From Isochrysis galbana (lineage: Eukaryota; Haptophyta; Isochrysidales; Isochrysidaceae), in NCBI GenBank assembly GCA_018136815.1, contig CM030934.1, positions 6,371,698 through 6,435,697 of the forward strand: 64,000 bases of DNA. Reading direction: 5' to 3'. Shown here piece by piece: positions 1 through 10,277 of the stretch. Below the pieces are notes generated by a model that did no database searches, was not told where the DNA came from, and was given only the letters and a program-made list of their open reading frames with translations. Position 1 is the first letter of the stretch, and the number at the start of each line of letters is the position of its first letter. Position numbers and translations under genes: made by a program.

Positions 1-1181
1 ACGTCGTCCAACAGATGGCAACCGACGGCGCGTGCACCAGCATGCGCGCAGAAACCCCTCGAAGGAAGCCCCGATAGCCCTCCTCAGTCCAAATGCTTTG
101 TGCGGCATGCACAAACCCTCTGTATGTCAGCCCTTGGCGACGGCACGTAAGAGATGCCGCCTCGGTGCAAGCTGGCCCGCCATTCGCCAAGCCTCCTGTA
201 GAGCTTTGAGATGTGGCTAAACTGAACGGAGCACTACCCCCGCCCCCAACCGCGCCCAGCACCACAGGTGGCGCAGCGAGGTGTTGGGTCTGCAACCGCG
301 TCTTCACAACATCCAATGGGTTCGTCATCGCAGCAGCCACAGCACCAGAGCCTGCGCCGGCAGCAATGAACGACGTGTAGGAGGTCTCGCCGCCCGGATT
401 AAGCATCTGACGAAGCCCCTCATTTGACGTCCCCATAATGAGCGCATACGGCAGATTCATGAGGAGAGTCGTGGGGTACGAGACGTAAAATGCTCTTGGC
501 CCCTCATCCCTCATGATGACGCATGCACAGTCGTAGACGCTCGATCGGCTGGAAGAAAGCTGCATGCGCTGCTTGCACACGTCCATAGGAGTCATTATCA
601 TATCGTGGGCCATGGTGCCCACCGCCACGGCAGCACCAGCACCCATTGCCTGCGAGCTTTCGCTGACATTTGCAGTCCCTCTCTTGTGCCATCCTGGTTG
701 TGCTCGGAGTGACGTCAACCATGTGCTGAACACAGGCTTTAGGCCCTCGTAGGTGGTGAAATAGGTCGCGTGCGCTGGGATGCACCCGGTGAACATCGTC
801 TGCACCCCACGCCACAGTCGGAGTCCACCGTGGTTCTTCCACAATCGGATGGCGACGTCCAGTGGCGACATGCAGCTTACGCACGAGCACGCTGCAGTGC
901 TTCCGTGCGCTGCTCCAGAGGCGAGTCCTGGCTGGACGGAGCGCACGAGCGTGCAGTGCTGCTGCTGTCGTGCCTGCATCACGGTCTTGACCGTGTCCAC
1001 TGGAAACATGACCGAGTGCTCGGCAAGACCAGCCACAGAGCCAGCGACCGCATGCTACGGACAGCAGGGAAGGCATGCATGCTGCGGTCAGAGAGGAGAG
1101 CGGGGCGGCGGGAGGAGTGGGTGCGAGCACCTGCGCGAACGAGCCTTTCGATGGGTCCCACTCGTCGATGTCCTCGTCCAT
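1..1181 (-). CDS. Mitoferrin-like mitochondrial carrier (3' end beyond window)
   Basis: Likely inner-membrane carrier importing iron into mitochondria for haem and Fe-S cluster synthesis. Two exons, 1131-1181 and 1-1054, join in phase across a 76-nt GT-AG intron: MDEDIDEWDPSKGSFAQ, then HAVAGSVAGLAEHSV. The second exon shows three carrier signatures, PVDTVK, PMDVCK and PLDVVK, each opening one of the three repeats of the SLC25 fold. The GSVAGLAEHSVMFPVDTVK block and the later GCIPAHATYF and ARMLVHAPSVAICW segments are typical of the mitoferrin/Mrs3-Mrs4 branch rather than other carriers. The reading frame is open to base 1, so only the last residues are missing. A linker of about 40 residues before the final repeat is longer than usual. 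Family assignment is firm; iron as substrate is inferred from the motifs. Confidence 0.9.
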
Positions 1182-1381
1182 GTATCGGCCGGAGGAGGGA
1201 GAGAGTGGAGGGGGAAAGGGTCTTGGGGGTTAAAGACAGCGGAGCGCGCGCGGACAGGGGGCGCGATGCGGAGAGGGGCCGAGAGAACAGGGAGAGAAAA
1301 GGGGAAGGGAGAACGGAGACATCAGTAACTAGAGAGGTTACAAATCTGGGCCGACGGCCGGGGGTGGGGTGGGGTGGGGGT

Positions 1382-1447
1382 GGGGGGGGGGGGGGGGGGG
1401 GGGGGGGTGCAGGAGAGTGGGGGGGGGGGGGGGGGGGGGGGGGGGGG
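1382..1447. repeat. Two poly(G) tracts upstream of the mitoferrin gene
   Basis: Runs of 26 G (1382-1407) and 29 G (1419-1447) separated by a short A/T-containing spacer. They lie 200-270 bp upstream of the carrier start codon, so the sense strand carries poly(C). Exact lengths may reflect sequencing limits. Confidence 0.9.
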
Positions 1448-1586
1448 AAGGTCGACGCGGGGGGCAGCGCCACCACGCGGAGCGGCTCGTCCCAATGTCC
1501 CAATGCCGCGAATTTTCTTTTTGGCGGGACGGCTCGATGCGATGACGTGGGTAGATCTCTAGGCTCTAGCAAAGTCATGAATGATC

Positions 1587-1743
1587 CCTAGATGGGAAAT
1601 ACTTATTTACCGTATTTGGCCAGAGGCCAAATACATATGTATTTGGCTGTATTTGAAGCGCGTCCTGGGTTGTAGGCCTCGAATGTATTTGAAATGTATT
1701 TGGCTGTATTTGCAGGCCCCCAGCACCGTATTTCCCATCCGGG
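1587..1743. mobile_element. hAT-like MITE, copy 1 (157 bp, 8-bp TSD)
   Basis: Starts CCTAGATGGGAAATAC and ends GTATTTCCCATCCGGG, an inverted pair with two mismatches in the outer bases. The 8-bp sequence GAATGATC flanks it on both sides (1579-1586 and 1744-1751), the TSD length expected of hAT transposons. The interior is AT-rich with repeated TGTATTTGGC motifs and has no coding capacity. Confidence 0.88.
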
Positions 1744-1924
1744 GAATGATCCCTAGAGTACATAGCTAATAGCTAAAGCAGTCAATCAAATATGTTCGAG
1801 TAGAGCGCGTGGGACAGCCGTGGGCAGGCCCATACCGAGTAGCGAGACGAGGGCTAGGTGTAGCATGGTTTTAGCGACGCAAAGAGGGGACGAGATCGGA
1901 GGACACCTAATTAAGCGTACACCA

Positions 1925-2623
1925 CCAGCCCCTCCTCCCCCTGGGCCCCCCTGATCAGGACCCCCCAGCCAGCTCCAGTCGACTGGCAGGGGCTCGAGAG
2001 CCAGCGAGGGAGAGGCAGGAGGGGCCAGGGCCATGCCCCAGCCTCACCTGCCCCCTGAGCTGCGCTCCCAGGCCTCTGCCGGCCTCCTGGGGACCTGAAG
2101 AGGGGCCGCAGGCGCGCGCCATGGGCCCCCGCCGCAGGGAAGAGAGGAGGAAAAGGGAAGAGGGAGGGGAGGGGGGAGCGGCAGCTCTCCCCTCCGGCAG
2201 AAACGTGTCTTCTCGTCCCGTTTGGGTAAGAGAAGACGGGGGCGCCAGAGCCAGGAGGGAAGGGCCGCGGCTCGCCGCGGCCACTCGCTTCGGCGAGGAG
2301 AGATTAGCGCTCCTGGGCCCCTATTCACGAGTGCCCCCCCCCCCCCCTGCGTTGCTTTTACCCGAAAGGGGTTTTCCCGTTTTCCCCCAGCGTGGACTCG
2401 AGGAGAGGACGTGCTGGCGTGCGCAGGGTCGGTGCGTGCACTGGGGGGAGGACAAATATCGAGGGGAGGGGGCAGTGCCCCCTCCCCCCGGTAGAAATCG
2501 GACACCTGACACCTGGCTCCTGGCTCGTCAGGCATGGCGGGATTCCGGGACGGAAAAGTTGTGTCCAATGAGCTAGTGGAGTTGGCTAAGATATATAAAT
2601 ATAACATTAATTATTTTATTTAT
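1925..2623 (+). mobile_element. Palindrome-rich LINE-related retroposon (17-bp TSD)
   Basis: A 699-bp insertion bounded by a perfect 17-bp direct repeat, TAATTAAGCGTACACCA, at 1908-1924 and 2624-2640. The right end is AT-rich (about 2590-2623) like a retroposon tail. Just before it the plus strand reads NELVELAK, matching the end of the LINE ORF seen at 40590-41260 (AELVELASKLG). The body is G/C-rich with many short perfect inverted repeats, such as the Ser/Arg-coding GGCCGCGG...CCGCGGCC block near 2265. It shares the palindromic body of the copies at 6516, 26160, 42295 and 47380, in the opposite orientation to 47380. Long TSDs point to LINE-type target-primed insertion. Confidence 0.82.
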
Positions 2624-2740
2624 TAATTAAGCGTACACCAAGGTAGGGCCAGGTAAATACTTTTACAAATTTTTCTGCAAGTTTGGGTGGCTGCTCGAGC
2701 TCGTCAGAAATTTGGGCCCTCTCTACAAGTGGGCTGCAAG

Positions 2741-2921
2741 CCTAGATGGGAAATACGGTGCAGGGGCCTGCAAATACAGCCAAATACATGTATTTGGCCT
2801 CCGGCCAAATACATTTCAAATACATTCGAGGCCTACAACCCAGGACACGCTTCAAATACAGCCAAATACATATGTATTTGGTCTCTGGCCAAATACGGTA
2901 AATACGTATTTCCCATCTAGG
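2741..2921. mobile_element. hAT-like MITE, copy 2 (181 bp, 8-bp TSD)
   Basis: Perfect 16-bp terminal inverted repeats CCTAGATGGGAAATAC / GTATTTCCCATCTAGG. The direct repeat GCTGCAAG occurs at 2733-2740 and 2922-2929. This is the most intact copy in the window. The interior matches copy 1 read from the opposite strand and contains paired CCAAATAC/GTATTTGG motifs able to fold on themselves. Confidence 0.93.
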
Positions 2922-3010
2922 GCTGCAAGTTTGGGGGCGCGGCGCCCTCTCTCTAACAGTATAACCCCTAGCTTATCTAAGACTAAAACCTCCAAAAAAT
3001 CACCTCTCTA

Positions 3011-3517
3011 GTCTCTAGTCTCTAGGTAAAAATATGTGACATATTGAACTACATATTTGGGTCAACTTTTCCGGATTATATATCGTTACATTTTCGTACA
3101 TATTTCACATATTTACGGCATATTTGGGCGTAGGGAGGGGGTTTGCATACTAACTATAGGCACATAAGACGGAAGAAGAGGGGCACACGTCGCTCATGAC
3201 AGGCGAGCTGCGCTCCGCGATCCCTCATCCCTCATTCATGCCTATCTACTGTCTACGTATCTGGCGAATAATCTGATGTTTCATTCATGTGCAAAGCAGT
3301 GTGCTAGCTCTTTTATGTTCTTGTGGTTGGTGTGGGTGGGTGCTTTTGACTTTTTTGAGGCAGAGGGACGCTTCCCCGGCGCATTTTTATCTTATTGTAT
3401 GTACATATTTTCTACATATACATAATGTATACATATTTGGGCGGATTTTCTACATATTTCTACATATTTTTACTACATATTTGGGCAAAAAAGTGTACAT
3501 ATTTTTACCTAGCCCTA
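3011..3517. mobile_element. AT-rich inverted-repeat element (TACATATTTGGG family), complete copy
   Basis: Inverted ends CTAGGTAAAAATATGT at 3022-3037 and the complement ending at 3512. A 10-bp direct repeat CACCTCTCTA lies at 3001-3010 and 3518-3527. Outer bases at the left end are partly duplicated (TCTCTAG units), so the exact left border is soft by a few bases. The middle (about 3130-3390) is unrelated GC-richer sequence, possibly a nested insertion. No coding capacity. Confidence 0.72.
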
Positions 3518-3527
3518 CACCTCTCTA

Positions 3528-3813
3528 CGCGGTATAATACCCGTATGGTCACGTTCCCAGCCGACTTTTTCAAAAAAAATGACGGTCATACGTTTACATA
3601 CATAAACAGGACGTTTTTATCACACAAACTGGGGTCGTCATGATGAGACCCGCGACAAAAAAGCCCGCGGCGGACGCGCCACCATGCATGCCGCCGCCCC
3701 TTGTCCCTGCTTGCCTGCGCTCGTGTATGAGCCCATGGCGCGCATCTCATCGACGCAAAGAGGGGACGAGATCGGAGGACTTGCCAACCCAATAGAGTAC
3801 TTTAGCAATACCG
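3528..3813. other. Upstream region of the OTU gene
   Basis: Contains a 30-bp block, GACGCAAAGAGGGGACGAGA and onward (from 3751), repeated almost exactly at 1875-1903. A shared promoter fragment or old duplication is possible. No other gene seen. Confidence 0.5.
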
Positions 3814-5906
3814 ATGAGGGGGATGTTGGGTGGCGAAGGGGGGGAAGGGGGAGGGGCGATGCCGGAGGCGCCGAGCGAGTTGCTCGGCGCCGATGGGGCG
3901 GAGAGCGAGATTTCTGACGAGGACCGGCCTGCAGCGCCCCGTACGAATGATGATTCCGATTCGCAATTCTGTCTCGCGCGCGACTGGCTGGACTTTCCTC
4001 AGCCAGAGTGGGCGGCGAGCCCCAACCGAGGCGTTCATGGTTCACAGGGAGCGGAGGCGGGGCTGGCAAGGTGGCACTGGGCCTGGCCGCGCGATGGGCC
4101 AACTCTGCGTGCTTCACGAGTATTGGGTGATGCTGATAGCTCTCTCACAGTTCCTTTCGAGTTGGAGCGAGAGGGCTGTCGCGCGTTAGGCGGCCGGCCG
4201 GCCGGTGGGAGTGATCTTGATGCATCCCTGCGGAGAGTCCTTAGTGATAGGTCTGCCGGGAGAGTACAGCAATCGACGGCCGTGAATGCACGCACGGACG
4301 CCGAGCTGGCCGACCACATCGCGAAGATTGCCGGATGGGTGCCCCCTGCCTCTACACATGGACCCGCCATCTTGGCCGCGGCACAGGACGCTGCTAACGG
4401 TCAAAAGGGCGTCCAAGATGTGGTAGAGTACAACTCTGCAGATGAATATGAGGAGCCGCCTACGTCCAAGCCTCGAGTTCATTCGCCGATACGATTACAT
4501 GACCAGGTGCCAGCTTCCCTTAATTCAGATTGGCTAGGGTCCTCGGTCCGTCTGCAGACCGAAGCGGGCGCTTCGAGCCCTGCATTCCATACAGACGGTC
4601 TCACTCTTGACTACGAGAGAGAATTGGAAGCGCGATATGGCTTGATCGTACGGCGGGTCCAAGGCGACGGCTCGTGCCTATTCCGGTGCATTGCTCTGTG
4701 CGTATACGCAGAAGAAGCGCGGCATGACTTGGTGAGTACCATCTTGCATGCCGAGCTTACACTGCACGGGTGGCCTGACAGGCGTGCACTTGCATACTGC
4801 GAGTTGTCATACGCGCCACCGGCGTAGCCACCCATTTGGGTCGCTACTGTAGCCTCCCGTTCAACAGTTCATTACCCTCCCACGAAAGCGCAGGTACGGC
4901 AGCAGACGCTTTCATACATTTGGCGCGAGCGAGAGCGCTTTGGGGAGTACATGACTCGAGAGTCAGTTGGCGAGTATGTGGAACGCAAACGGCATCAAGG
5001 GACGTATGGCAACCACCTCGAGATACAGGTGGAAGAGAAGCCCGCGTGCGGGAAAGTGATCCCCTATGATGGGCTGCGATGCTTCTAACCGCCTCTTTTC
5101 CCTGTGGATAGGCCATGGCCGAGCTCTATCGTCGCAGGATCCAGGTCTTCACTCGGGGCCAACACGGGTCTCCCAGGCTAACCCTCGACACAAGCGGCGA
5201 ATCGAGCGGAGCGCATGCTGGGCATTCCGACGAAACGGACGACGCCCGCCCTGTTGTTTGGGAGCGAGAGGATGGGGCGAGCAGTGCAAGTGATGCGTTC
5301 GAGTCTTCTGTGCGTGGTCTGATCTCAGCATGCTCACCGGTGGCAGCGGCTTCAACGATACGGCTGAGCTATCGCTCTCGCGACCGTCATTACGACTTAC
5401 TTTTGGATCCTCGCCAAATAGATTCTTGGCAAAGCCACGAGCGACCAGAATGGTACGACCCACCCCCTTCAGAGGTAACCGGCGCCTCCGCCTCGTTTGG
5501 TGCTCGTGAGCCGTCTTCCTTAGGACGATCCCCGCGCGCCCTCTCGTCCGCTCCTAGAGCGGTGGAAGCGGATGACTTGCGTGCTGCACAGGCGGCCTCG
5601 GCGGCCGAAGCCGAGGAGGCTCAGATGCGTGAAGCATTCACCGCCTCGCGCACGGCGGCGGCGCAAGCTGAGGCGGACGCTTTTCAGACCGCAGTGATGG
5701 AGTCGGCGCGGCTCGCAATGGCGGGCGAGGCGCGGCACCTAGCTGCTGCGGCTGCGGCGTCGGAGTTCTCAGCCCTCGAGAACGAGCTCATGCTGACGGC
5801 AGCTGAGGTCACCGACACAGAGGCGACGGACGCCGCGATGCTCGAGGCCGCTGCCATGGCATCGTTGCAGGATGCTCAAAAGCCCGGAGCCGCGAACCCG
5901 TGCTAG
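3814..5906 (+). CDS. OTU-domain deubiquitinase, OTUD5-like
   Basis: Cysteine protease expected to cleave ubiquitin chains. Exons 3814-4731, 4894-5028 and 5112-5906 join in phase 0 through GT-AG introns to give 615 aa. The N-terminal 270 residues are acidic and low in structure. The OTU domain begins at YGLIVRRVQGDGSCLFRCIA, holding the catalytic Asp and Cys (GDGSCLF). It continues through VRQQTLSYIWRERERF and ends at GTYGNHLEIQAMAELY, which holds the catalytic His (GNH). The order, and the downstream RLSYRSRDRHYDLLL segment, match OTUD5 best. The C-terminus (from about 5570) is an Ala/Glu-rich helix that may include ubiquitin-interacting motifs. The start is the first in-frame ATG; MPEAPSELL at 3859 is an alternative. 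Confidence 0.9.
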
Positions 5907-6410
5907 TAATGCCAATGAGACAGCACGCATCTTGTTCTTTACAAACCCTAGGAGTCCGCGAGCAGCACGCATCGTATTCATGCTGGTGTTCATGCGACCG
6001 GTCGAGAGTCGATGCGTGGGAAAACTCGCCCCCACCACCCGGAGCAGTGCTGCCGACGTAGCAAGCCTAGATAGGAAGGAGAAGGAAAGCAGTATGATGG
6101 GGAGTCATGACCTTTGACTATCCGCTCACCCGTTTGTTCCTTCATTCGAGTCCGTTCGCGTTCGAGGTCGCCTTCGTACGCGCATTCGGGTCTCCAAAGC
6201 GTGTGAGAAGGAACCATTACACCTTCCTATCTCATTCAGCGTGAAGGTGTAATGCTTCCAAAGCGCATTCGGATATCCAAAATGGGGGGATGCGGGGGTG
6301 AAAAATTGGACCTCAGGTTGCACCTTCTCACACGCTACACAAGGAAACGCGCCCCTAGACGTTCGCATAAACGGCGATGGCGTGAGTGTGAATAGTTGGG
6401 CGATGCCAAT
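5907..6410. other. Intergenic stretch downstream of the OTU gene
   Basis: No convincing gene. Holds the nested inverted repeats listed at 6198-6336. Confidence 0.6.
6198..6336. repeat. Nested inverted repeats (possible hairpin)
   Basis: Outer arms AGCGTGTGAGAAGG (6198-6211) and CCTTCTCACACGCT (6323-6336) are perfectly complementary. Inner arms GGAACCATTACACCTTC (6210-6226) and GAAGGTGTAATGCTTCC (6243-6259) pair with one mismatch around a 16-nt loop. It may be a decayed MITE or a 3'-end structure of the OTU transcript. Confidence 0.75.
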
Positions 6411-6515
6411 CCTAGATGGGAAATGCGGTGCTGGGGCCTGCAAATACAGCCAAATACATATATATTTGGCCTCCTTCGAGGCCTACAACCAAGGACGCGC
6501 TTCAAATACAGCCAA

Positions 6516-7945
6516 TAAAAAACTTCATAATATTCTTACCGCAGCTCGCGGCGCATGGAACCATTACTTACACGTAGCATACTTACTACACGCCCTTCTT
6601 CCCCCCCCCCGCCATCAGGCGGCTCCCCCCGTGCACTACTAGTGGGATAGGGGTGAAGGGCTAAGATATGGTCCGGTGGCCCAGCCCCCCCCCCCCCCCC
6701 CGGCGATCCGTTCCCCCCTTCCTCCTATGCCTACCGGGCTGGCGACGGCCTCAGTCCCGACTTATTTATCCCGTAGACAGGTGCGGGACTTACCTATTTT
6801 TCGGTGGGCGGAGCTCTCGCTCCGCCCATCCCCTTCTCCGCGCTCTCTCTCCCCTCTCCTGCGGTACGCGCGATGGCGCGCCTGCGACAGGCTTGCAGCT
6901 TCCCTCTAGCCACCCCCAACTAACTTTATAGTCAGTTGCCATGGAGCGCGCCGCCGCTCCCCTCCTCTCCTCCGGGCCCCCCACCGAGGGCGGCCCCACA
7001 ACCAACAAGTGCAGAATGTGCAACCAACATCAAGAAGACTCATGTCACCTGGCGTGGTGCCCCGCGACAAGAAAAATCTTCGACACCATAGATGCGATCG
7101 CTAACTACACTCCAAAAACGAATAGAAACTAAGAATGAGTGATAACCTCGGACTGGTGGCGGAAGCGATCGGCCTCGCCGAAAAGCTCGCCTGAGGTCGA
7201 GGCACACCCTCCCCTCCCCCCCCCTCCCGGAAAGAACCACCCACGAAGAAGAACAACTCACGAGCATGAGGCACCCCAGCAACGGCGCAACACCTACACC
7301 ACAGCAGCAAGAAACCGGCCACCCAGAGGCACAGGAGGAAGGAGAGAACAGACCACTGAGGGCCGATGCACCCCGCCCGACCCAGCCCCCCCCGCGACCC
7401 GGGCCCCTAAGTAGAGCACGAGGGGAGTTGCCGCAAGGCGGGAAGTGAGAGGAGAGGAAGGGATCTGGGCGTGGCTACAATAGACAACCCCGTAGCCGCG
7501 CGCGTGGCGACAAAATTAAAAGTTTTTTTTTTCCTCTAGCCATCCCTGGAGGCTCTTGCGGGGCCAGCTCAGGGGTCAGTCAGGGGGCGGAGGAGGCTGG
7601 GTCTAGGCGCTAGCCTCCCCCGCCTCTCCCTCGTTGGCGCTCGCCTGCGCCTCAGGGGTCCCCACGCTGCACCTGTCTGCCTGTCGACCATGGGGGGAGG
7701 GGGGTTTGGAGCAATGGGCTGCCCACGACAGGCCAGAGCGGGCGAATAGGGCGAGCCTGCCAGGGAGAGAGTGGGCCAGCAAGGCAGTTTGCTCGCCAGC
7801 ATGTCAGTCTGCTCCTAGCAAGCCATAAATAAGGATAAGGCAGCATGCCAGGAGGATGGGTGGTTCCTCCCCCACGGCAAGGGATGAGTGGAGAGGGGGG
7901 GGGGCTCGTGCCCCCCCATGGGCGAACTAAGTATAAACTTAGTTG
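6516..7945 (+). mobile_element. LINE-derived retroposon nested in the MITE (15-bp TSD)
   Basis: Flanked by TTCAAATACAGCCAA (6501-6515) and TTCAAGTACAGCCAA (7946-7960), a 15-bp duplication with one mismatch of MITE sequence. It begins with an AT-rich segment ending CTTACCGC, like the copy at 47380. It carries the palindrome-rich body, a hairpin followed by an ATG (CAACTAACTTTATAGTCAGT, then MERA), LINE coding remnants, a second stretch of palindrome-rich body, and a terminal stem-loop AACTAAGTATAAACTTAGTT. It looks like an internally deleted LINE or a composite of two copies. Confidence 0.82.
6941..7192 (+). pseudogene. LINE remnant: ORF1-like start joined to reverse-transcriptase C-terminus
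   Basis: The frame opens MERAAAPLLSSGPPTEGG, the same start found at 42271 (-), 45147 (-) and 53024 (+). It then runs into CRMCNQHQEDSCHLAWCP, a C-x2-C...H...C knuckle of the kind closing many non-LTR reverse transcriptases. After a stop and frame change, LGLVAEAIGLAEKLA matches the C-terminal end at 29212 (LTLVAQMLNLTAKLA). The polymerase domain itself is absent, so this is a deletion derivative. Confidence 0.7.
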
Positions 7946-8024
7946 TTCAAGTACAGCCAAATACATATGTATTTGGCCTCTGACCGAATAAGGTAAATAC
8001 GTATTTCCCATCTAGGATGCCAAT

Positions 8025-8654
8025 CCCTCGTTCTAATTTCATGTTTGATTGTATATCACGATGTAACATACGACTCTCGACAGTTTTTCCCTTGAACGTC
8101 TCACCGGAAGTAAAGATGCGCGTAGACCCACAAGGTGCGTGTTACGACACGTATGTGTCCCTACCATCAACTTCCCACCAAACTCCAAACAATCACCTCG
8201 AGGCAATACGACCTCCCATAAATCAAGCAAGCGCGTTAGCTGGCGTGTGGCGTCGTGAATCTTTGCCGATGATACAGAGATGATGACTGGTCATCCACCG
8301 TCAATGTACACGAAGATGAATAGAAATCAATCGCGTTGCGTCCAATATTGCTGGAACATTTGCGTAAGGTACTTAGTGCACATTAGTTGAAGATTGCGTC
8401 TATCATTGCACTCCTACTTGTCTGTCTGAGAATCAGCAGCGGTAGGAAAAGATTCAGTGCGGCCTACTGGCGCCTGAAAGTGAGCGAGTCCCGGAGAGTA
8501 ACGGTGGGTTCACATCATATCATATCAGCCTCCAACATCAATCAACATCCACTTGAATCACTAGATGAAGGCACCCAAAATGACGAGAGCATCGACTTTG
8601 GCCATGAGACGCCTGCTCATCGGATAGCGAATGTGGGCCCTAGCCACTCATCCA
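8025..8654. other. Intergenic stretch with no recognised feature
   Basis: AT-richer than its surroundings. A 95-codon frame at 8387-8674 shows no recognisable domain, and I see nothing else supportable here. Confidence 0.5.
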
Positions 8655-10169
8655 TTAATTGCGCTCGGAGCTGACCCCGCCTGCTGCGCCCTTCGACATT
8701 GCTGAAATGGCAACGCAAAACGGCCACATCTTCTTCCACTGAGAACGTTGCGACGTGAATGCGAGGAGATCTGCTAGATCGATGCGCATCTCGTTATCGT
8801 CTTCCTCCTCGAGCATTTCCATGTCGACAGTATCACCGCTCGTAAAGCGTTCCTTCCCAGTCTTCCTTTCGCCGCCCGTCCGGCGGCTCAGCGAGCTGCG
8901 CCCCGAGATCTCCATACCCATAGCCGCACTCAGCCGACTAAGCTGCTCTGACAGTCGCTCGCTCATGGACGAGAAGCGGCTAATGCGAGTTGGCGCGGAG
9001 AATGCATCCGCGGATTCGTTAGCGGATGTTTGAGAAGGCATCACTGGCGGCGACGGCTCTGATAGAAAGCCTATGCCGGCGCGATTGGTAGCGGCGATGG
9101 CGAAGCGGTATGGTGCAAGGCTGCCGACGGGACGGATGCAGTTGAGCTGCGCGAGCGAGATCGATACCGAAGGCGAGCTTGGGTCGGCTGCCGAGACGGC
9201 CTCGATGTCAACGTCGAGGCTGCTAGTCCAGGTCTTCCCGTCATCAAACGAGATCGACAGGCGGTAGCCTGTCAGCGCCAAGCCGCCGTCTCTGCTCGGA
9301 GGCGTCCACTGCAACTTAACCATATCCTCGTTGGCGGGAATGGCATTGAGCTGGAGCGGCTGGCTGGGCCGGTGCAGGTGCGCAAGATGCTGTGATTGAA
9401 AGTTGTTCGCAGAGATGCACTTCCTGCACAAATGACAGTATCGCTTCCCTGGTTGCATACGCCCGCCTTCGCCGGCTGTTGATTTCGCGGCAGAGTGGTA
9501 CACCGCCCCTGTTGAAGGGTCGGTAAACCAAATCACCTTGCGAGATTTCAGCTGGATGCGCAGGAAGAAGTCGATTCCCAGCTCCTCCAACAGGAACGGC
9601 TTTTCCTCCGTGTTTGGACCCTCGCATGATATCATGAAGTCGATCCAAGGCTCGAGCATCCGCGTCTCAGTGGATAGGATGAGCCAATCTTCACGCGACA
9701 CAGTGTTCGGGTGCTCGGCGTCACTTTGCGCTGCGCCATAGATGTGCTGGTTGTCGAACGAGGCGATGCGCCATAGATTGGCTTCGAAGAAGATACGAAG
9801 GCATGCGACATCGCTCGGCCACGTCGGGTCGCCGTCTCTCGGTAGCTTGACGTAGTGCGGGCGGCCGTTGACCATGGGCTGCTCCATGCAGCGGCTCCAG
9901 ACGCCATTGATAAAGCCGATTGCCGTGGGCGCGCCACGGCTGTGCAGCCGACCATGCCGCTCGAGCCTCTGGTGGTGTCGGTCGGCGAACATGTGCTGCG
10001 GCGCCACCGCCACCACAGGTCGGGCCATGGCGTGCTCGCGGTGGAGTGGGGGGAGGGGAGATGCGGCGAGGGGTTGGCAGCGTCGGTGGACGGGCGAGAG
10101 AGGGGGAGGGGGGGGGGGGAAGGGGGGAGCGTCCTCTCGGCCGATGCGCGTGCTCGCGTTTGGGGCCAT
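8655..10169 (-). CDS. Fibronectin type III domain protein with zinc-finger-like motif
   Basis: Single-exon frame of 504 residues. A Pro-rich leader (residues 15-45) precedes a second ATG at 10028 (MARPVVAVAPQH), which may be the true start because a G-run lies in the leader. Residues about 83-140 (GFINGVW...NGRPHYVKLP...W) resemble the short NGVY/NGRPxY repeats common in protist proteins. A CHLCRKC...H...HLH cluster at about residues 245-265 could bind zinc. Then comes an FN3 domain, from PSQPLQLNAIPANEDMVKLQ through GGLALTGYRLSISFDDGKTW to YRFAIAATNRAGIG. The C-terminal third is Ser/Arg-rich with an acidic stretch (EMLEEEDDNEM). No membrane segment is seen. FN3 indicates protein-protein binding; the cellular role is unknown. 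An unrecognised intron near the 3' end is possible. Confidence 0.75.
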   Translation of the reverse strand: MAPNASTRIGREDAPPFPPPPPPLSPVHRRCQPLAASPLPPLHREHAMARPVVAVAPQHMFADRHHQRLERHGRLHSRGAPTAIGFINGVWSRCMEQPMVNGRPHYVKLPRDGDPTWPSDVACLRIFFEANLWRIASFDNQHIYGAAQSDAEHPNTVSREDWLILSTETRMLEPWIDFMISCEGPNTEEKPFLLEELGIDFFLRIQLKSRKVIWFTDPSTGAVYHSAAKSTAGEGGRMQPGKRYCHLCRKCISANNFQSQHLAHLHRPSQPLQLNAIPANEDMVKLQWTPPSRDGGLALTGYRLSISFDDGKTWTSSLDVDIEAVSAADPSSPSVSISLAQLNCIRPVGSLAPYRFAIAATNRAGIGFLSEPSPPVMPSQTSANESADAFSAPTRISRFSSMSERLSEQLSRLSAAMGMEISGRSSLSRRTGGERKTGKERFTSGDTVDMEMLEEEDDNEMRIDLADLLAFTSQRSQWKKMWPFCVAISAMSKGAAGGVSSERN

Positions 10170-10242
10170 CTCCTTGGTTTGGTGTGTGTGTGGGTTGGTG
10201 GGGATGGGGCGTGACGCCCAAACGAGGCTCGCTCTGCGCGCG

Positions 10243-10243
<1 letters not shown>

Positions 10244-10277
<34 letters not shown>

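Larger units (their letters stand above)
6411..8016. mobile_element. hAT-like MITE, copy 3, split by a retroposon (8-bp TSD)
   Basis: The left end CCTAGATGGGAAATGC starts at 6411 and the right end GTATTTCCCATCTAGG finishes at 8016. The direct repeat ATGCCAAT flanks the whole unit (6403-6410 and 8017-8024), proving that the two halves 1.4 kb apart are one original insertion. The MITE halves are 6411-6515 and 7946-8016; the left half carries an internal deletion relative to copy 2. Confidence 0.9.

Noticed and set aside
770..1591. 273-codon plus-strand frame across the mitoferrin gene
   Set aside because: Antisense shadow of the carrier exons, then poly-Gly from the G tracts.
6516..7945. Helitron reading of the hairpin-ended retroposon
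   Set aside because: A 15-bp target duplication is present; Helitrons make none and insert between A and T.
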